Shown here: one piece after another, positions 19,434-30,601 of the stretch
Numbering within the stretch: position 1 is the first letter of the stretch
Layout of the letters: each line of letters begins with the position of its first letter
Assembly (NCBI RefSeq): GCF_032362555.1
Contig: NC_083534.1
Coordinates: forward strand, 1,578,001-1,642,000
Length of the DNA: 64,000 nucleotides
Reading direction: 5' to 3'
Source of the DNA: Amyelois transitella
Lineage: Eukaryota > Arthropoda > Insecta > Lepidoptera > Pyralidae
Position numbers and translations under genes: made by a program
The notes under the pieces: generated by a model
What the model saw: only the letters and a program-made list of their open reading frames with translations
What the model was told of the DNA's origin: nothing
Databases searched by the model: none

Positions 19434-20512
19434 TTATTTCTTATGAGTGTCAGCTAAATGCCTTCTAAGCTGAATTTTATTACTGAATCCTACAAAACAA
19501 TCAGAACACGCGTATTTCCAATCCACATTATGTACCTTCATGTGTACTCTGACATTTTTTTCATACCTGTAAGTCTTGGCACATAAGGGACACGAATAAT
19601 TTCTCTCCTCCGTGTGGGTCGCCATATGCTTATTCAAATGATTCCTCTGAGAAAAAGGTTTTTGACAAATTTCACAAGCTATATTCTGCGTGTGATATTT
19701 TATCGTGTGATCGCTTAACGATTTGCGCGATTTGAATATAGAATTGCAGAGTTCACATTTGAATTCAAATGAGATTCCGTGTGAAGCGCTCAGATGTTTC
19801 ATTTTTTCGTAATGATACTCGAAACGTTCAGAACAATACTGGCATTTTGATGGTTTGCTCTTTTTCTGCTCACCGTGAACTCTGTCTGCGTGATATTTAA
19901 ATTTTGCCGCGTTCGGAAATATCATGTTGCATTTATCACAAGGATGCTGGCCATTGTTATGAATTTTTTTGTGATGTATCAACCTTCTGTGAGAAACGAA
20001 ACCTTTTCCGCAAGACTCGCATATAGCATTGTTGTAATGGACATTAATATGCTTATTTAATAGGAAGAAACTGTTAAACTTTTCACTGCACAAATGACAC
20101 GTGAACACGCCATCTTTTTTTTTCAAATTGTAAGCGATCATTCCATTTCCGGACGAAGTAAACTTTTTACCGTGTTCAACGATCAAATGATTTCGAACTT
20201 CATTTAAATTTGAACATGGTACGTTACATAACCTACATTTGAGGTCGGATATATCCACTTTGATAGTTTTCTTTCCTTTTTTCAAATAATTTTTCATTAA
20301 CTCTTTGCGAGTGGGTATTTTATGTGTGTTTGAGTGTTGAAGTAAAACATCTATATCTGGATAAGGGTCGTGGCAATAAAAGCATTGAAATCGTAGCGGG
20401 AAACATAATTGAGTGAAGGGGCGAATTGTGGTGGATTCTATTAGGATAGCTGCGTTTTCTCTCTCCAGCGCTGTCATGGTCCAAATGCTTGATGTTGTAT
20501 TAACTCTTCCAT
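19434..20512 (-). CDS. Array exon E1: ten-finger C2H2 terminal exon
   Basis: Acceptor GGTTTTTCAG|AT, phase 1 ([G]AT = D); 358 residues to TAA. After a short lead (GRVNTTSSIWTMTALEREN) comes the family motif NAAILIESTTIRPF. The first finger begins about residue 44, and ten regular C2H2 fingers follow, finger 2 after IKVDISDLK, with a TEERN linker before finger 9. The stop overlaps an AATAAA (19433-19438). E1-E4 form one subfamily with an SIW-x-MT lead. It has no ZAD and no promoter. It converges with gene B, whose 3' end is 2.5 kb to the left. Confidence 0.92.
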
Positions 20513-21896
20513 CTGAAAAACCAATGTTTTTGATAAATATGTATATTACTTATATTTATTTAATATTCAATAAAAACAATTCATAATAACAATGTATTCT
20601 CTCGACAATAATTCTATTCTAATGCCAAGTTTGGATAATTGAGAATTGGCTTGTCGTTATTGAAAAAAAAAATTGCTGCAGTGCAGTTTGTTACCGCTTA
20701 TTCTGCAATGACGCTTTGGAAGCGGCAGAAAATTTAGTTTTAAGTAATTTATTCGACGTCAACCAATGTTGTGAAACCAAAAGACACACTTAATAAGTGA
20801 TGTTTGAAATATCCTACAACAAAGAATACAAATTTTAATTTATTTTTTATTTTTGACTCGTTCAATCTCTTCTCAATCCGAGAAGCGCCTACTCACGGTA
20901 CGTCTACATTTACGAAATTGGTTTTGGAATGACAATTGTCCGGCCATGCTGCCTCCACAGGGTGCTGGTTGAAAAAAAAACCTGGCTTGTCGTCAAAGTT
21001 AATATTGACATTATGGTCTTAAACCTGAAGACGTTGGAGTCTTCAGCGAACAGAGTGGAAAAAGAAATAGAATAGAATAGATTTATTTGCAAAATTGGAT
21101 ACAAGGTATCACTTATTGACGTCACATCACTTAAATCTAATTATAACTACTATGTACCGCTTCTAAAGCGCATGTGTAGAAGAAGCGACGGAACAAACTA
21201 CACTGCAGCATTTTCACCGGACGTCATTTTACGAATATAGATCTCTCGTCAGAAAGCGGACCCCGGGCTCATAAACATCACGTCTTCCTCCTGACGTTAG
21301 TCCCGGTTACAACCTCAACTCTCTGGAGAGCCGCCCGGGATGCGCCTTTTCGACCAATCATCCTGGATTTTATTTATTTATTTAGACTTCATGCACGTAA
21401 AATGTACAACAGGTGGACTTAATGCCACAAGGCATTCTCTTATTAGCATTAGGATTAGCTAAGTCAAGTTTTTACACGAAGCGACCACCAATAGAAAAGA
21501 GAACAAGATATACGTACATATAATTACGTCTATATCCCTTGCGGGGTAGACGGAGCCGACAGTTTTGAAAAGATAGATTGGCCACGTTCAGCTGTAGCTC
21601 TTAATAATGTAAGTACTTAATTGAATCTCAAATAGTCGCACGAAGACCAAAAGACCACGTTCAGCTGTTTGGCTTCATAATAGAATTGAGATTTAACTAG
21701 TGAAAAGTTGCTGACCCATTGCCTAAAAGAAAAATCTCAAGTTTATAAGCCTATCCCTTAGTCGCCTCTTACGACATCCATGGGAAAGAGACGGAGTGGT
21801 CCTATTCTTTTTTGTATTGGTGCCGGGAACCACATGACCTTGTATGATGGTAATGATTTAGGATTCAAAAAGAAAATAGTAAAATATGATCAATTT
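20513..21896. other. Spacer E1-E2, mostly repeats
   Basis: Broken copy of the 18410-18775 frame at 20640-20830; LINE 3' end at about 21060-21235 (CCGCTTCTAAAGCGCATGTG, ACTACACTGCAGCATTTTCA); a second LINE tail at about 21370-21460 (CAGGTGGACTTAATGCCACA); reverse RepA at about 21515-21830. No gene seen. Confidence 0.6.
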
Positions 21897-22984
21897 TTAT
21901 TGCAAAATATTCTCAAACGAATGCCATTCCGTTTTATGCTTGACAAAATCATGTTTACTTTGAAATCCACTCCCGCAATCCGAACACACAAACTTACAAT
22001 TAGAACTGTGCACTTTCATATGCTTTCTTAATGAAATTTTATGCACATACGCACTCTTGCAAATGGCACATGTGAAATTCCTCTCACCAATGTGCCCGCG
22101 TACATGCTGTTTCAATTTCGACTCTATACCAAAGCATTTAAGACATATTTCGCATTTGAATTTCTCCGTATGAAATTTCGTCGTATGCTCTGTTAGAGCG
22201 CGCCGCGTATTGAGCACAGTTTTACAAACGTGACATTGAAATGTTCTCAAGACGCCATGGGTCACTTTCAAGTGTATCATCCTGCTGTAATATTCCTTAA
22301 ACGTCTGAGGACACTGAGGGCATTTCCTAGAATTAGTTCTTGCCTTGCCCTTGTGAACTATTTCGTTGTGATACTTCAATTGACTCTTTTTAAAGAATAT
22401 TTTATCGCACGCTTTGCAGTTAAACCGTTTTGTTGAGTGACTCTCTTTGTGTTTCATCAGCAAATGTTGATTCAGAAAACCCGCGCCACAACTTTCACAG
22501 ACTACTTTACCGACATGAGAGTTCATGTGAGCGTTGAGTAACGTGAAGTTGTGGAAATTTTCATTACAAAACTGACATTTCAGAGTGTCGTTAACGACGG
22601 CCATGTTGTATTCCGTCATTCCGTTACGCGCCGCGAAAAACTCGACGCCATGTTGGATTTTCAAATGTTCTCGAACGACATCCAAATTTGAAAAACGTTC
22701 GTTACACATTCTACAGTTTAAATTTGAAATGTCGACTTGAAGTGTTCTTTTGCCTTTTGGAACGTATTTTTCTAGAATGGCGTCTATATTATCAATCGTG
22801 TGCGTTGCGGTGTGTTCTAGAAGACTACTGATTTCTGAATAATATTCTGTGCAGTAAAAGCACTTGAAAGTTGATCCCATGAACGTGAACGGTCTCACTG
22901 TGGTGTGTACTATGAACAGTGCTGCGTTTTTTCTCTCCGATACCGTCATTTGCCATATACTCGTCTCTGGTAGAGATTTTTTGC
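21897..22984 (-). CDS. Array exon E2: ten-finger C2H2 terminal exon
   Basis: Acceptor CTTTTCGCAG|GC, phase 1 ([G]GC = G); 361 residues. Lead KKSLPETSIWQMTVSERKN, then NAALFIVHTTVRPF, and ten fingers beginning CFYC (finger 1) and CRMC (finger 2, after LQVDISNLN); IGERN linker before finger 9. Its stop codon lies inside an AATAAA (21896-21901), like E1. Closest relatives are E1, E3 and E4. Confidence 0.92.
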
Positions 22985-23224
22985 CTGCGAAAAGAGAAAT
23001 ATTTTTTCTAAATTTAGGTATACTTTATTTAAAGATTTGTGAAATAAACAATACATTAAGTAAGTAGGTTTGATTATTGAACAGTAGTAATAAAGCAGTA
23101 TACTATCCAGTTCTTTAGCTTTTACGGCGTTGTCCGTGGCTAACGACTAATTTTATGCACCAGTAAAATATTTTCTTTCGCTGTTCTGATCTCTATAATT
23201 ACGAGTAGAAATAGCTCATTACAT

Positions 23225-23940
23225 TGTAACTAAATAAACTGACTGTGTAGCTTCAAAGTAAGTTCTGATATACTTACTGGAAATATGTATGTTTGTCGTG
23301 AAGCGTCGGTTCTCAAATGGATAAGGCAAGTAAGCAAATGGAGTAAAATGCGGGAACAATGCGCGTGGAGGCACAAGTTTAAATCCTATCTCGCTTATGT
23401 ACCAATGAATCTTTTCTGAGTTATGTGCGTTAATTTGAGTCCTAGCCGATGTTTTATCAGGGCCCATAGATTAAGGTAAGTGAAAACATCGTGATGAAAT
23501 CTGCACATTCAGGCAACTGGATGTGTAACGATGATCTATTACGTGTTAGGTCCCTATAAAAGTTGCGGAGGTCAGATGATTGACGGCCTCTGTGGCGCAG
23601 CGGTAAATACGCTTGTCTGTGACACCGGAGGTCCCGGGTTCGAATCCCGGTCAGGGCATGATGAGGAAAGAACTTTCTCTGATTGGCCCGGGTCTTGGAT
23701 GTTTATCTATATAAGTATTTATTATGAAATATAGTATCGTTGGGTTAGTATCTCGTAACACAAGTTTCGAACTTACTTCGAGGCTAACTCATCTGTGTAA
23801 TTTGTTCCGTATATTTACTTATATTTCGTACATTTACGTATTAAGATGGGAGTCGCTTCGCGTACAAACCTGCCTCACCCAATCCCAGATCACGGTCAAA
23901 GGCGCACCCCGGGATTAACGGCAGCTAGAAAAGATTGTTG
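23225..23940 (+). repeat. Interspersed repeat D, split by a SINE
   Basis: Segments CCTATCTCGCTTATGTACCA, GTGAAAACATCGTGATGAAA and GTTGCGGAGGTCAGATG are followed, after the SINE at 23579-23843, by GGGAGTCGCTTCGCGTACAA and AATCCCAGATCACGGTCAAA. The same order occurs uninterrupted at 1546-1770. Confidence 0.65.
23579..23843 (+). mobile_element. tRNA-derived SINE with target-site duplication
   Basis: A box TGGCGCAGCGGTAA, B box GGTTCGAATCC, the same body as the copy at 15605. Flanked by AGATG on both sides (23574-23578 and 23844-23848), consistent with a 5-bp target duplication inside repeat D. Confidence 0.85.
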
Positions 23941-24029
23941 AAAAAGGAACAATACAGTTATACTATGGTAACTGGTGTAAGTACTTATTCTCTCTTGAGA
24001 ACACTTCATTGTAAGCGTAGTACATACAT

Positions 24030-24540
24030 ACATATGGTCACGTCTATATCCCTTGCGGGGTAGACAGACCAACCAGTTTTGCAAAGACTGAATGGCCACG
24101 TTCAGCTTTTTCATAGGCTTTTAAGGATAGAATTGAGATTCAAATAGTGACAGGTTGCTAGTCCATAGCCTAAGAGAAGAATCCCAGGTTTATAAGCCTA
24201 TCCCTTAGTCGCCTTTTACGACATCCATGGGAAAGAGATGAAGTGGTCCTATTCTTTTTTTTGTGCCGGGAACCACACGACAATGCACGGCGCGGTGAGC
24301 GTAGTATTAAGTACTTATTCAGATTGTATTTTACAGGCGTAAATCTAGTGTGATACAAAAGATACGAGATTTTATCCATGATATACAGCTAACATATACT
24401 TACTTGTATACTTCACATATTTTACCCCTGACTGGGTAGACAGAGCCAACAGATTCGAAAAGGCCGAAAGACACGGTCAGATTTCATGGGATTCAGATTC
24501 AGATAATGACAGGTTGCTAGCCCATCGCTTCCAAGAATAG
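24030..24540 (-). repeat. Two reverse RepA copies
   Basis: A nearly complete one at 24030-24285 (TATATCCCTTGCGGGGTAGA to GTGCCGGGAACCACACG) and a partial one at about 24415-24540. Confidence 0.82.
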
Positions 24541-24659
24541 TTCAAAGGTCATTGATTGATTTATCTGAGCTTGTACAATTTGCAATCGAGGATGAGTAGC
24601 TGGCACACAGCACGTTTTTTCAGATGTTAATTTTTTGCTACCAGACCTGCATGCTTAGA

Positions 24660-24920
24660 TATGTTTATTTATTTAAACCTCATTGCACAAAATACAAATG
24701 TATAGCATAATTGGCGGACTTAATGCTAGTACGAGAAGCATTTATCTACCAGTCAACCATTGGGTCTGACAGAGAACTAAGTAAGTTTAGACATTTAGGC
24801 ATCAAAATTTGTTCGCAAGTTTTAAGTTTGCGACGCACGAAGCGTGTAATAATAAGTAATTGTAAAATTCTGTACTTAGTATAGTTAAGTTTTTGATATC
24901 AAATAAAATATTTTTCTTTC
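24660..24920 (+). repeat. LINE 3'-end-like sequence
   Basis: AATTGGCGGACTTAATGCTA and CTACCAGTCAACC match the pieces at 21370 and 32690; a (TTTC)n run follows. Confidence 0.5.
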
Positions 24921-25098
24921 TTTCTTTCTTAATACGAGTACGTGACTTTTCTTCCCTAAGTTCATCGTCAGCTATGAAGGTTTGAAAGGTAACGTTTAGA
25001 AGACATAATGATCTTCTTTATTAAAATATAAATTATTGGTTAAATAAGATTTCCTATTTAATTGTTAATAAACCAAAACATAATTCAAAAACAATTTC

Positions 25099-26219
25099 TT
25101 AGTCAACAGCAAAATTGAAGAAAGTGCGATTATGCCACTCCCTAACATGCTTGTTATACTCATCTCTATTCCCAAATCCAATATCGCATTCGTTACAACG
25201 ATATCTCAGTTCACCCCCATTGTAATGAGACCTCAAATGCTGCTTCAAACTCTTCTGATGTCTGTACGCCTTCTGACAAAAACTACACACGAAATTCCTC
25301 TCGCCAGTGTGGCAAATCATATGCTTCTTGAGCGTTGTAACACAACTAAAACTCTTCTTACATATCTCACATAACGTTTTCTGTGTATGATACTTATTTG
25401 TATGCATTGTTAGACTCCTCCTGCTGGGGTACACCGCTTTGCAGATCTCACATTCGTACGTGAACGTTATACCGTGCACCGCCTTCAAATGTTTCAACTT
25501 TCGAAAATGCTCCGTGAATCTTTCTTCGCAATGTGGACAGCGCAGCATTCTCATCTTCGTTGCACCTTCATGAGTTTTCTCCACATGGTGTTTGAGGTTC
25601 GACTGCGTTGTGTATATTTTATTACATTTATTACACGGGTAACCCCCAGGCGCGTGTATTTCTTTATGCTGAATCAACCGCTGATGAGTCAAAAACCCGG
25701 CTCCGCACGTTTCGCATACAGCATTACTAAAATGCACGTTCATATGTCTGTTCAATAGGATGAAAGTCTGGAAGATTCTGTTGCAGATGTGGCAAGAGAA
25801 TTGACCATTCTTCGTTGTTAAATTGTAAGCGATAATTCCGTTTCCCGACTGCGTGAAAGGTTTGTCGTGGTCTTGTGTCAAATGTTGCCGAATGAGGTCT
25901 AAATTGTCGAAACCTTTTGAACAAATCCTGCATTTTAGCTCGGAAATGTCCACTTTAACCGTCCTTTTTCCTTTAGGCAATAAATTTTTAAGTATACTTT
26001 TATGTTCAGGTATATCGTGAACTGCACTATGGTCTAAAAGACCCCTGATTTCGGAATACTCTGCGTGGCAGAAGAAGCATTTGAAGAAGTATCGACAGTA
26101 GACGAAAGGTTTAGCAGTGGTGTTCTCTAAGATCAATGCCGCGTTGTGCCGTTCTGACACAGTCATCTCCCATAAGCTAGTTAGCGGCCCCTGACGTCGC
26201 TTCGCCTCTTCTGCTTCTC
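25099..26219 (-). CDS. Array exon E3: ten-finger C2H2 terminal exon
   Basis: Acceptor ACATTCTCAG|GA, phase 1; 372 residues. Lead EAEEAKRRQGPLTSLWEMTV then SERHNAALILENTTAKPF, then ten fingers from CFFC to CNECDIGFGNRDEYNKH. TGERN linker before finger 9. A canonical AATAAA lies about 77 nt after the stop (25017-25022). The frame stays open for about 24 codons upstream of the acceptor, through the intron, but that part shows no family similarity and is not counted. Confidence 0.92.
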
Positions 26220-26459
26220 CTGAGAATGTAAAATGATCTTTTATTTTCGCAGAAGCACCAAATTTATTCTTTTGATATAATTTGAAAATCACAATAAAAA
26301 AGCTTCATGCAGCAACACGATTCGTCAAATGATCACAGAATTTCTTTGGCAACATGCTTCGTCACAATTGACGTGACGTCACAAGAGTGAAAACGATTTA
26401 ACAACATACCTATAGGTAATAATAGTATTGAAAGATAAATGTTAGAGCGTCGGAGGTAC

Positions 26460-26840
26460 ATACATATAATCACGTCTAATCCCTTGCGGGGTAGACAGAG
26501 CCAATAGTCTTAAATGACCAATAGACCGCGTTCAGCTGTTTGGCTTAATAATAGAATTGAGATTTAACAGTTGACAGGTTGCTTACCCATGACCTAAAAG
26601 AAGTATCTCAAGTTTATAAGCCTATCCCTTAATCGCCCTTTACGACATCTTACGACACGACACTTAAGTGACTCGGTGGTCAAAATATTATTTTATGAGT
26701 TATGTATAAGAAGTATAATTGATTACTGAGGGATACTGAGTTTGATTCCTAACCGATGCTTACGATGAGTGAAAACACCGTGTGAAATCCTGCATATTCA
26801 GGCAACAAGATATTATGTTACCATGATCCAATACGCGCCA
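26460..26840. repeat. Reverse RepA copy and a piece of repeat D
   Basis: RepA at 26460-26660 (CCCTTGCGGGGTAGACAGAG), repeat D motifs (TCCTGCATATTCAGGCAAC) at about 26690-26840. Confidence 0.7.
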
Positions 26841-27137
26841 GATTCATCCGAGGGTCAGACTGTAGCTAAAGGCGAAAGCTAGTTTAAATAATAAAAGACA
26901 ATTTATAATTTTAAAAAAAAATGTTTTATTAATATAAATAAATAAATTAAAATACTATTTTCGAGTCTATTCTCACTTACATTCTTACAAACCTACTTAC
27001 TTTCTATTGCCGTGTATGCTACGGCTATGAAGGCGGTTAAGATCGGGTACCTACTGCAAGATGCGCAGGACCTATTATTGAAGCAAAGCACTAACTTATT
27101 AGCCATGTATACGAAAGTACCTATACTTTTTAATATA

Positions 27138-27408
27138 CACTAGCTGTGCCCGCGACTTCCTCCGCGTGGAATAGTTATTTCGGGCATCATTGAAGCCTTC
27201 AAGGATGAATAATGTACCCCGTTTTTTTTTCACATTTTCCATTATTTCTTCGCTCCTAATAATTGCAGCGTGATGGTATATAGCCTAAAGCCTTCCTCGA
27301 TAAATGGTCTATTCAACACAAAAATAATTTTTCAATTCGACCCAGTAGTTTCTGAGATTAGCGCGTTTATACAAACAAACTCTTCAGCTTTTTAATATTA
27401 GTATAGAA
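27138..27408 (-). mobile_element. Helitron-like element (Lep1-type)
   Basis: CTAGCTGTGCCCGCGACTTC to TTTTTAATATTAGTATAG, reverse orientation, in the E3-E4 gap. The rest of that gap (26841-27137 and 27409-27936) shows nothing recognisable. Confidence 0.8.
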
Positions 27409-27936
27409 AGCCATGTATAGCTGGTTGTCCTTAAGATAAGATTGAGATTCAAAGACGGTGACATGTTAGCAAATCGTCAATTCTTTTTTGACTGACTTTT
27501 ACTTTGTAACTTAGTGAAGCAGCAGCCAGACAATGTTCTTCTCAACGCTAGTCTTCTTCTCAACGTGAGTATTCTTCTTTCTCGCTAGGCTTCTTCGAAA
27601 ATCTAGTCTGGTCGACTAGCTTTTCACGCAAGTTTGACATAATTTCGTGTGGTCAGGATTATTGACATTCACGTTGGCGTTCTCAGATTCAATTCCCAAC
27701 TACACACAGTTTCTTTTTGTCGACTTGAAAAAAGAAATACTTTGTTTTGTGATTATTCTAATGTTATTCGAAACAATACACCGAACTTCGTTTGGTCGCC
27801 CAGGTACTGGTATGATTAAATACGCAAACAACATAATTTTTCAAGTATCATCAAAGCCATATCTTCATATATTTAAGAGCTAACGCTCGTCGGTGGAATG
27901 AAGTGGGGTGTACTTATGAATTTGCTCCAAAACCAT

Positions 27937-29072
27937 TTAGGTGACAATATTTCCAGCAAAATTCTTCACAATATCCTTGAACTGCCATTGGGGATGCCAC
28001 TGCTTGATGTGTTTATTATAATCGTTTCGATTGTGAAAGCCGCTATTGCATTCAGAACACGTAAACTTCCACGCGGGACCGTGAACCCTCATGTGTTGCC
28101 TCAGAGTCCTCTCGTGCATATAAGCTTTCTGGCAAACTGAGCAGAAGAAATTTCTCTCTCCACTGTGGCCCCTCAAATGCATCTTCAATAAAGACCGCGT
28201 CCCGAAACACTTTCCACACATTTTGCATTGTATTTTCTGTGTATGCAACTTCGTCGTGTGCTCCGTCAAGGCTCTCCTTGTCGGGAACACGCATTTGCAC
28301 ACTTGACATTCAAAAGTAAACGCAATCCCGTGCACCTCTTTCAAATGCGTCATCTTCCTGTAATGCTCCGCGAATCTTTCCAAGCAATGAGGGCATTTCA
28401 ACGGCTTAATTTTCTTCGCGTTCGTCACTTCGTGTTTTTTGAACATGTGGTACCGAAGCTTCAGTTTCGTTGGGAATACGTCCTGACACTTATCACATTT
28501 GTGAACTCCGTTTTGATGGACGATCTTGTGATTTATTAATCTCTGATGCGACATAAAACCAAGGCCGCACGTCTCGCAAACAACATTGAAATGGGCGTTC
28601 ATATGTCTGTTCAAAAGGAAGAAAGAATTGAAAGACTTCGAGCATTTGTGGCAAGAGAGGAGGCCTTTATCTGGACACAAATTGTACGCCATTAATCCGT
28701 TACCAGCAGAATTGAATTCTTTTTTATGCGCGACAATCAAATGATTTCGTATATCATCTAGATTTGAATATTTTTGATCGCATATTGTACATTTTAAGTC
28801 TGATATATCAACTTTAATAATTCTTTTGCCTTTCCTCAGATACTGTTTGAGAAGACACGATCTTTCTGGCTTCACATGATGAGCAGCATGCTTCAGAACG
28901 GAATGAACTTCAGGGAAGACTTCGTTACAGTAGAAGCACTTGAAATTAGCTTGCTGGTAATAAAACGGTTTCACTGTGGTAAATTCTAAGAAGGTGGCAG
29001 CATTTTGTCTCTCAGATATAGTCATTTGCCATATGCTGGTCTGCGCTCCTGGGCGATCTGTAGTTGGCATCC
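27937..29072 (-). CDS. Array exon E4: ten-finger C2H2 terminal exon
   Basis: Acceptor TTTTCCCAG|GG, phase 1; 377 residues plus the split codon. Lead MPTTDRPGAQTSIWQMTISE, then NAATFLEFTTVKPF and ten fingers ending CSECNSGFHNRNDYNKH and a short tail. The ATG right at the exon start is coincidental with the lead of E1-E3 and is not evidence of an own start. The gap to E5 upstream is only 255 bp. Confidence 0.92.
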
Positions 29073-29327
29073 CTGGGAAAACAAAATTGTGCCTTGAATT
29101 CTTCTTAAGTTCTTATTTTGTACAAACTCGTGCATATAAATAAACACAAATTTTGCAAATGTATGATTATTTTTCAAATTTCTCAAAAGCATATATATTG
29201 TTTGATTAAATAAAGCAACTAGCTATTTTGCATAGTCTCTAAAAATGTCAAGTATTCAATACTTTAGAAATTATTTAGTAATGCTTTCGTCAGTCGTCTC
29301 ATGTGGAACTAATATTATATTAAACAC

Positions 29328-30601
29328 TCAATTGGTTTGTAGGACATGAACTGCATTAACATGATCTAACAGCGCAGCTTGATCTTCGCACTGATGACCA
29401 CAAATAGAACACGACGTCAACTCATGAGTCTTAATATGTTCCTTTAAATTTTTCCTCCTAGCGTAAGCTTTCCCACAATTCCCACACTTGAAATTCTTCT
29501 CATCCGAATGAACCATCATGTGTCTGGAGAGGCAGTATTTCGAGAAAAATCTAGAATGGCATATTCGACATTCCTCATTCCTCTCCTGCAGATGAACCGA
29601 TCTGATGTGCAGCAATAAGTGATACTTCAAATCGAACTCTTTACCACAAGTCTCGCATTTGAATAAACCATTAGATCTATCATGCACAATCCTAAGATGT
29701 TTAGTTCTTTGGTAGTTAGAGTTGAATCTTTCAGGGCAGATTGGACATCGTCTAGGCAACGCTTTTAAATGAACGCCTCTCATATGGCGTGTTCTTTTAG
29801 CGGAATTATTGAACACCTTATCGCATTTCTGACACGGGAAGCTACCAGTTTCATGTGTCTGTAAATGTCGTTTTAATAAAATTAGAGATATGAAAACTGA
29901 TCCACATATTTCGCAACTGAAATTATTGTAGTGTTTGCTCATATGTATGATTAAAAGTCTAAGTTTTAAGTATTTTTCCCCGCAAATTTGGCAGTCGAAT
30001 GTGTCTCCACCGAGGTTAAACGGTATGATGTTGTCTTTTTGGCCCAACTCCACATCCTTTCCGTGATTCTTTAGATGAGCCTTAAGAGTTTCAAAATTTT
30101 GTTGTTTTTCCAAACACAGTCTACATTCAGTATTTGTAACATCTACTTTTAGATGTTTATCTCTTATTTTCTTGCTTAGTTTTTTGTCTAATTCATCAAT
30201 AGTGTGATCCAAAACAGTATGACTCTTAAGTAAGCTAGCGTCAAGGTATGTTTTGGCACAGATAAAACATTTGTACTTATTACTTGCATGAACGAAAGGA
30301 TAAATGTAAGAACATTGGAATAGAATAAGAGCATTTCGCTTCATAATACTGTAGCTTAATTCCTTTGAATTCTTTTGCAAGGTATGGCCTTGTCCAAGAA
30401 CCATATTGTTCTTCAGCCATATTAATTTATCTGGCTTTTTCATTAATTTGCTTGTAACTTTACCGCCTTTACTGTTTACATTGAAACCTTTTATCGTGTC
30501 TAATCGTTTTAATTCATTGGCATCATTACTCTTTTCTGCACATACATTATCATGATCTTGGCATTCAGTAATAGTTGTACGATTTGTTCCTTGGGTGCTT
30601 C
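29328..30601 (-). CDS. Array exon E5: ten-finger C2H2 terminal exon with long lead
   Basis: Acceptor TTATTTCTAG|GA, phase 1; 423 residues. The frame is open from the acceptor through a 110-residue lead (STQGTNRTTITECQDHDN at the start) with no methionine until residue 54, then NALILFQCSYIYPF. First finger near residue 112 (CFIC); ten fingers, the last atypical (CSICGHQCEDQAALLDH). DEKN linker before finger 9. Paired with E6 by similarity, for example finger 6 CPICPERFNSNY against CPMCPERFNSNY. Confidence 0.92.

Noticed and set aside
26220..26292. Extended N-terminus of E3 through the intron
   Set aside because: Same reasoning; the family-phase acceptor is at 26219.
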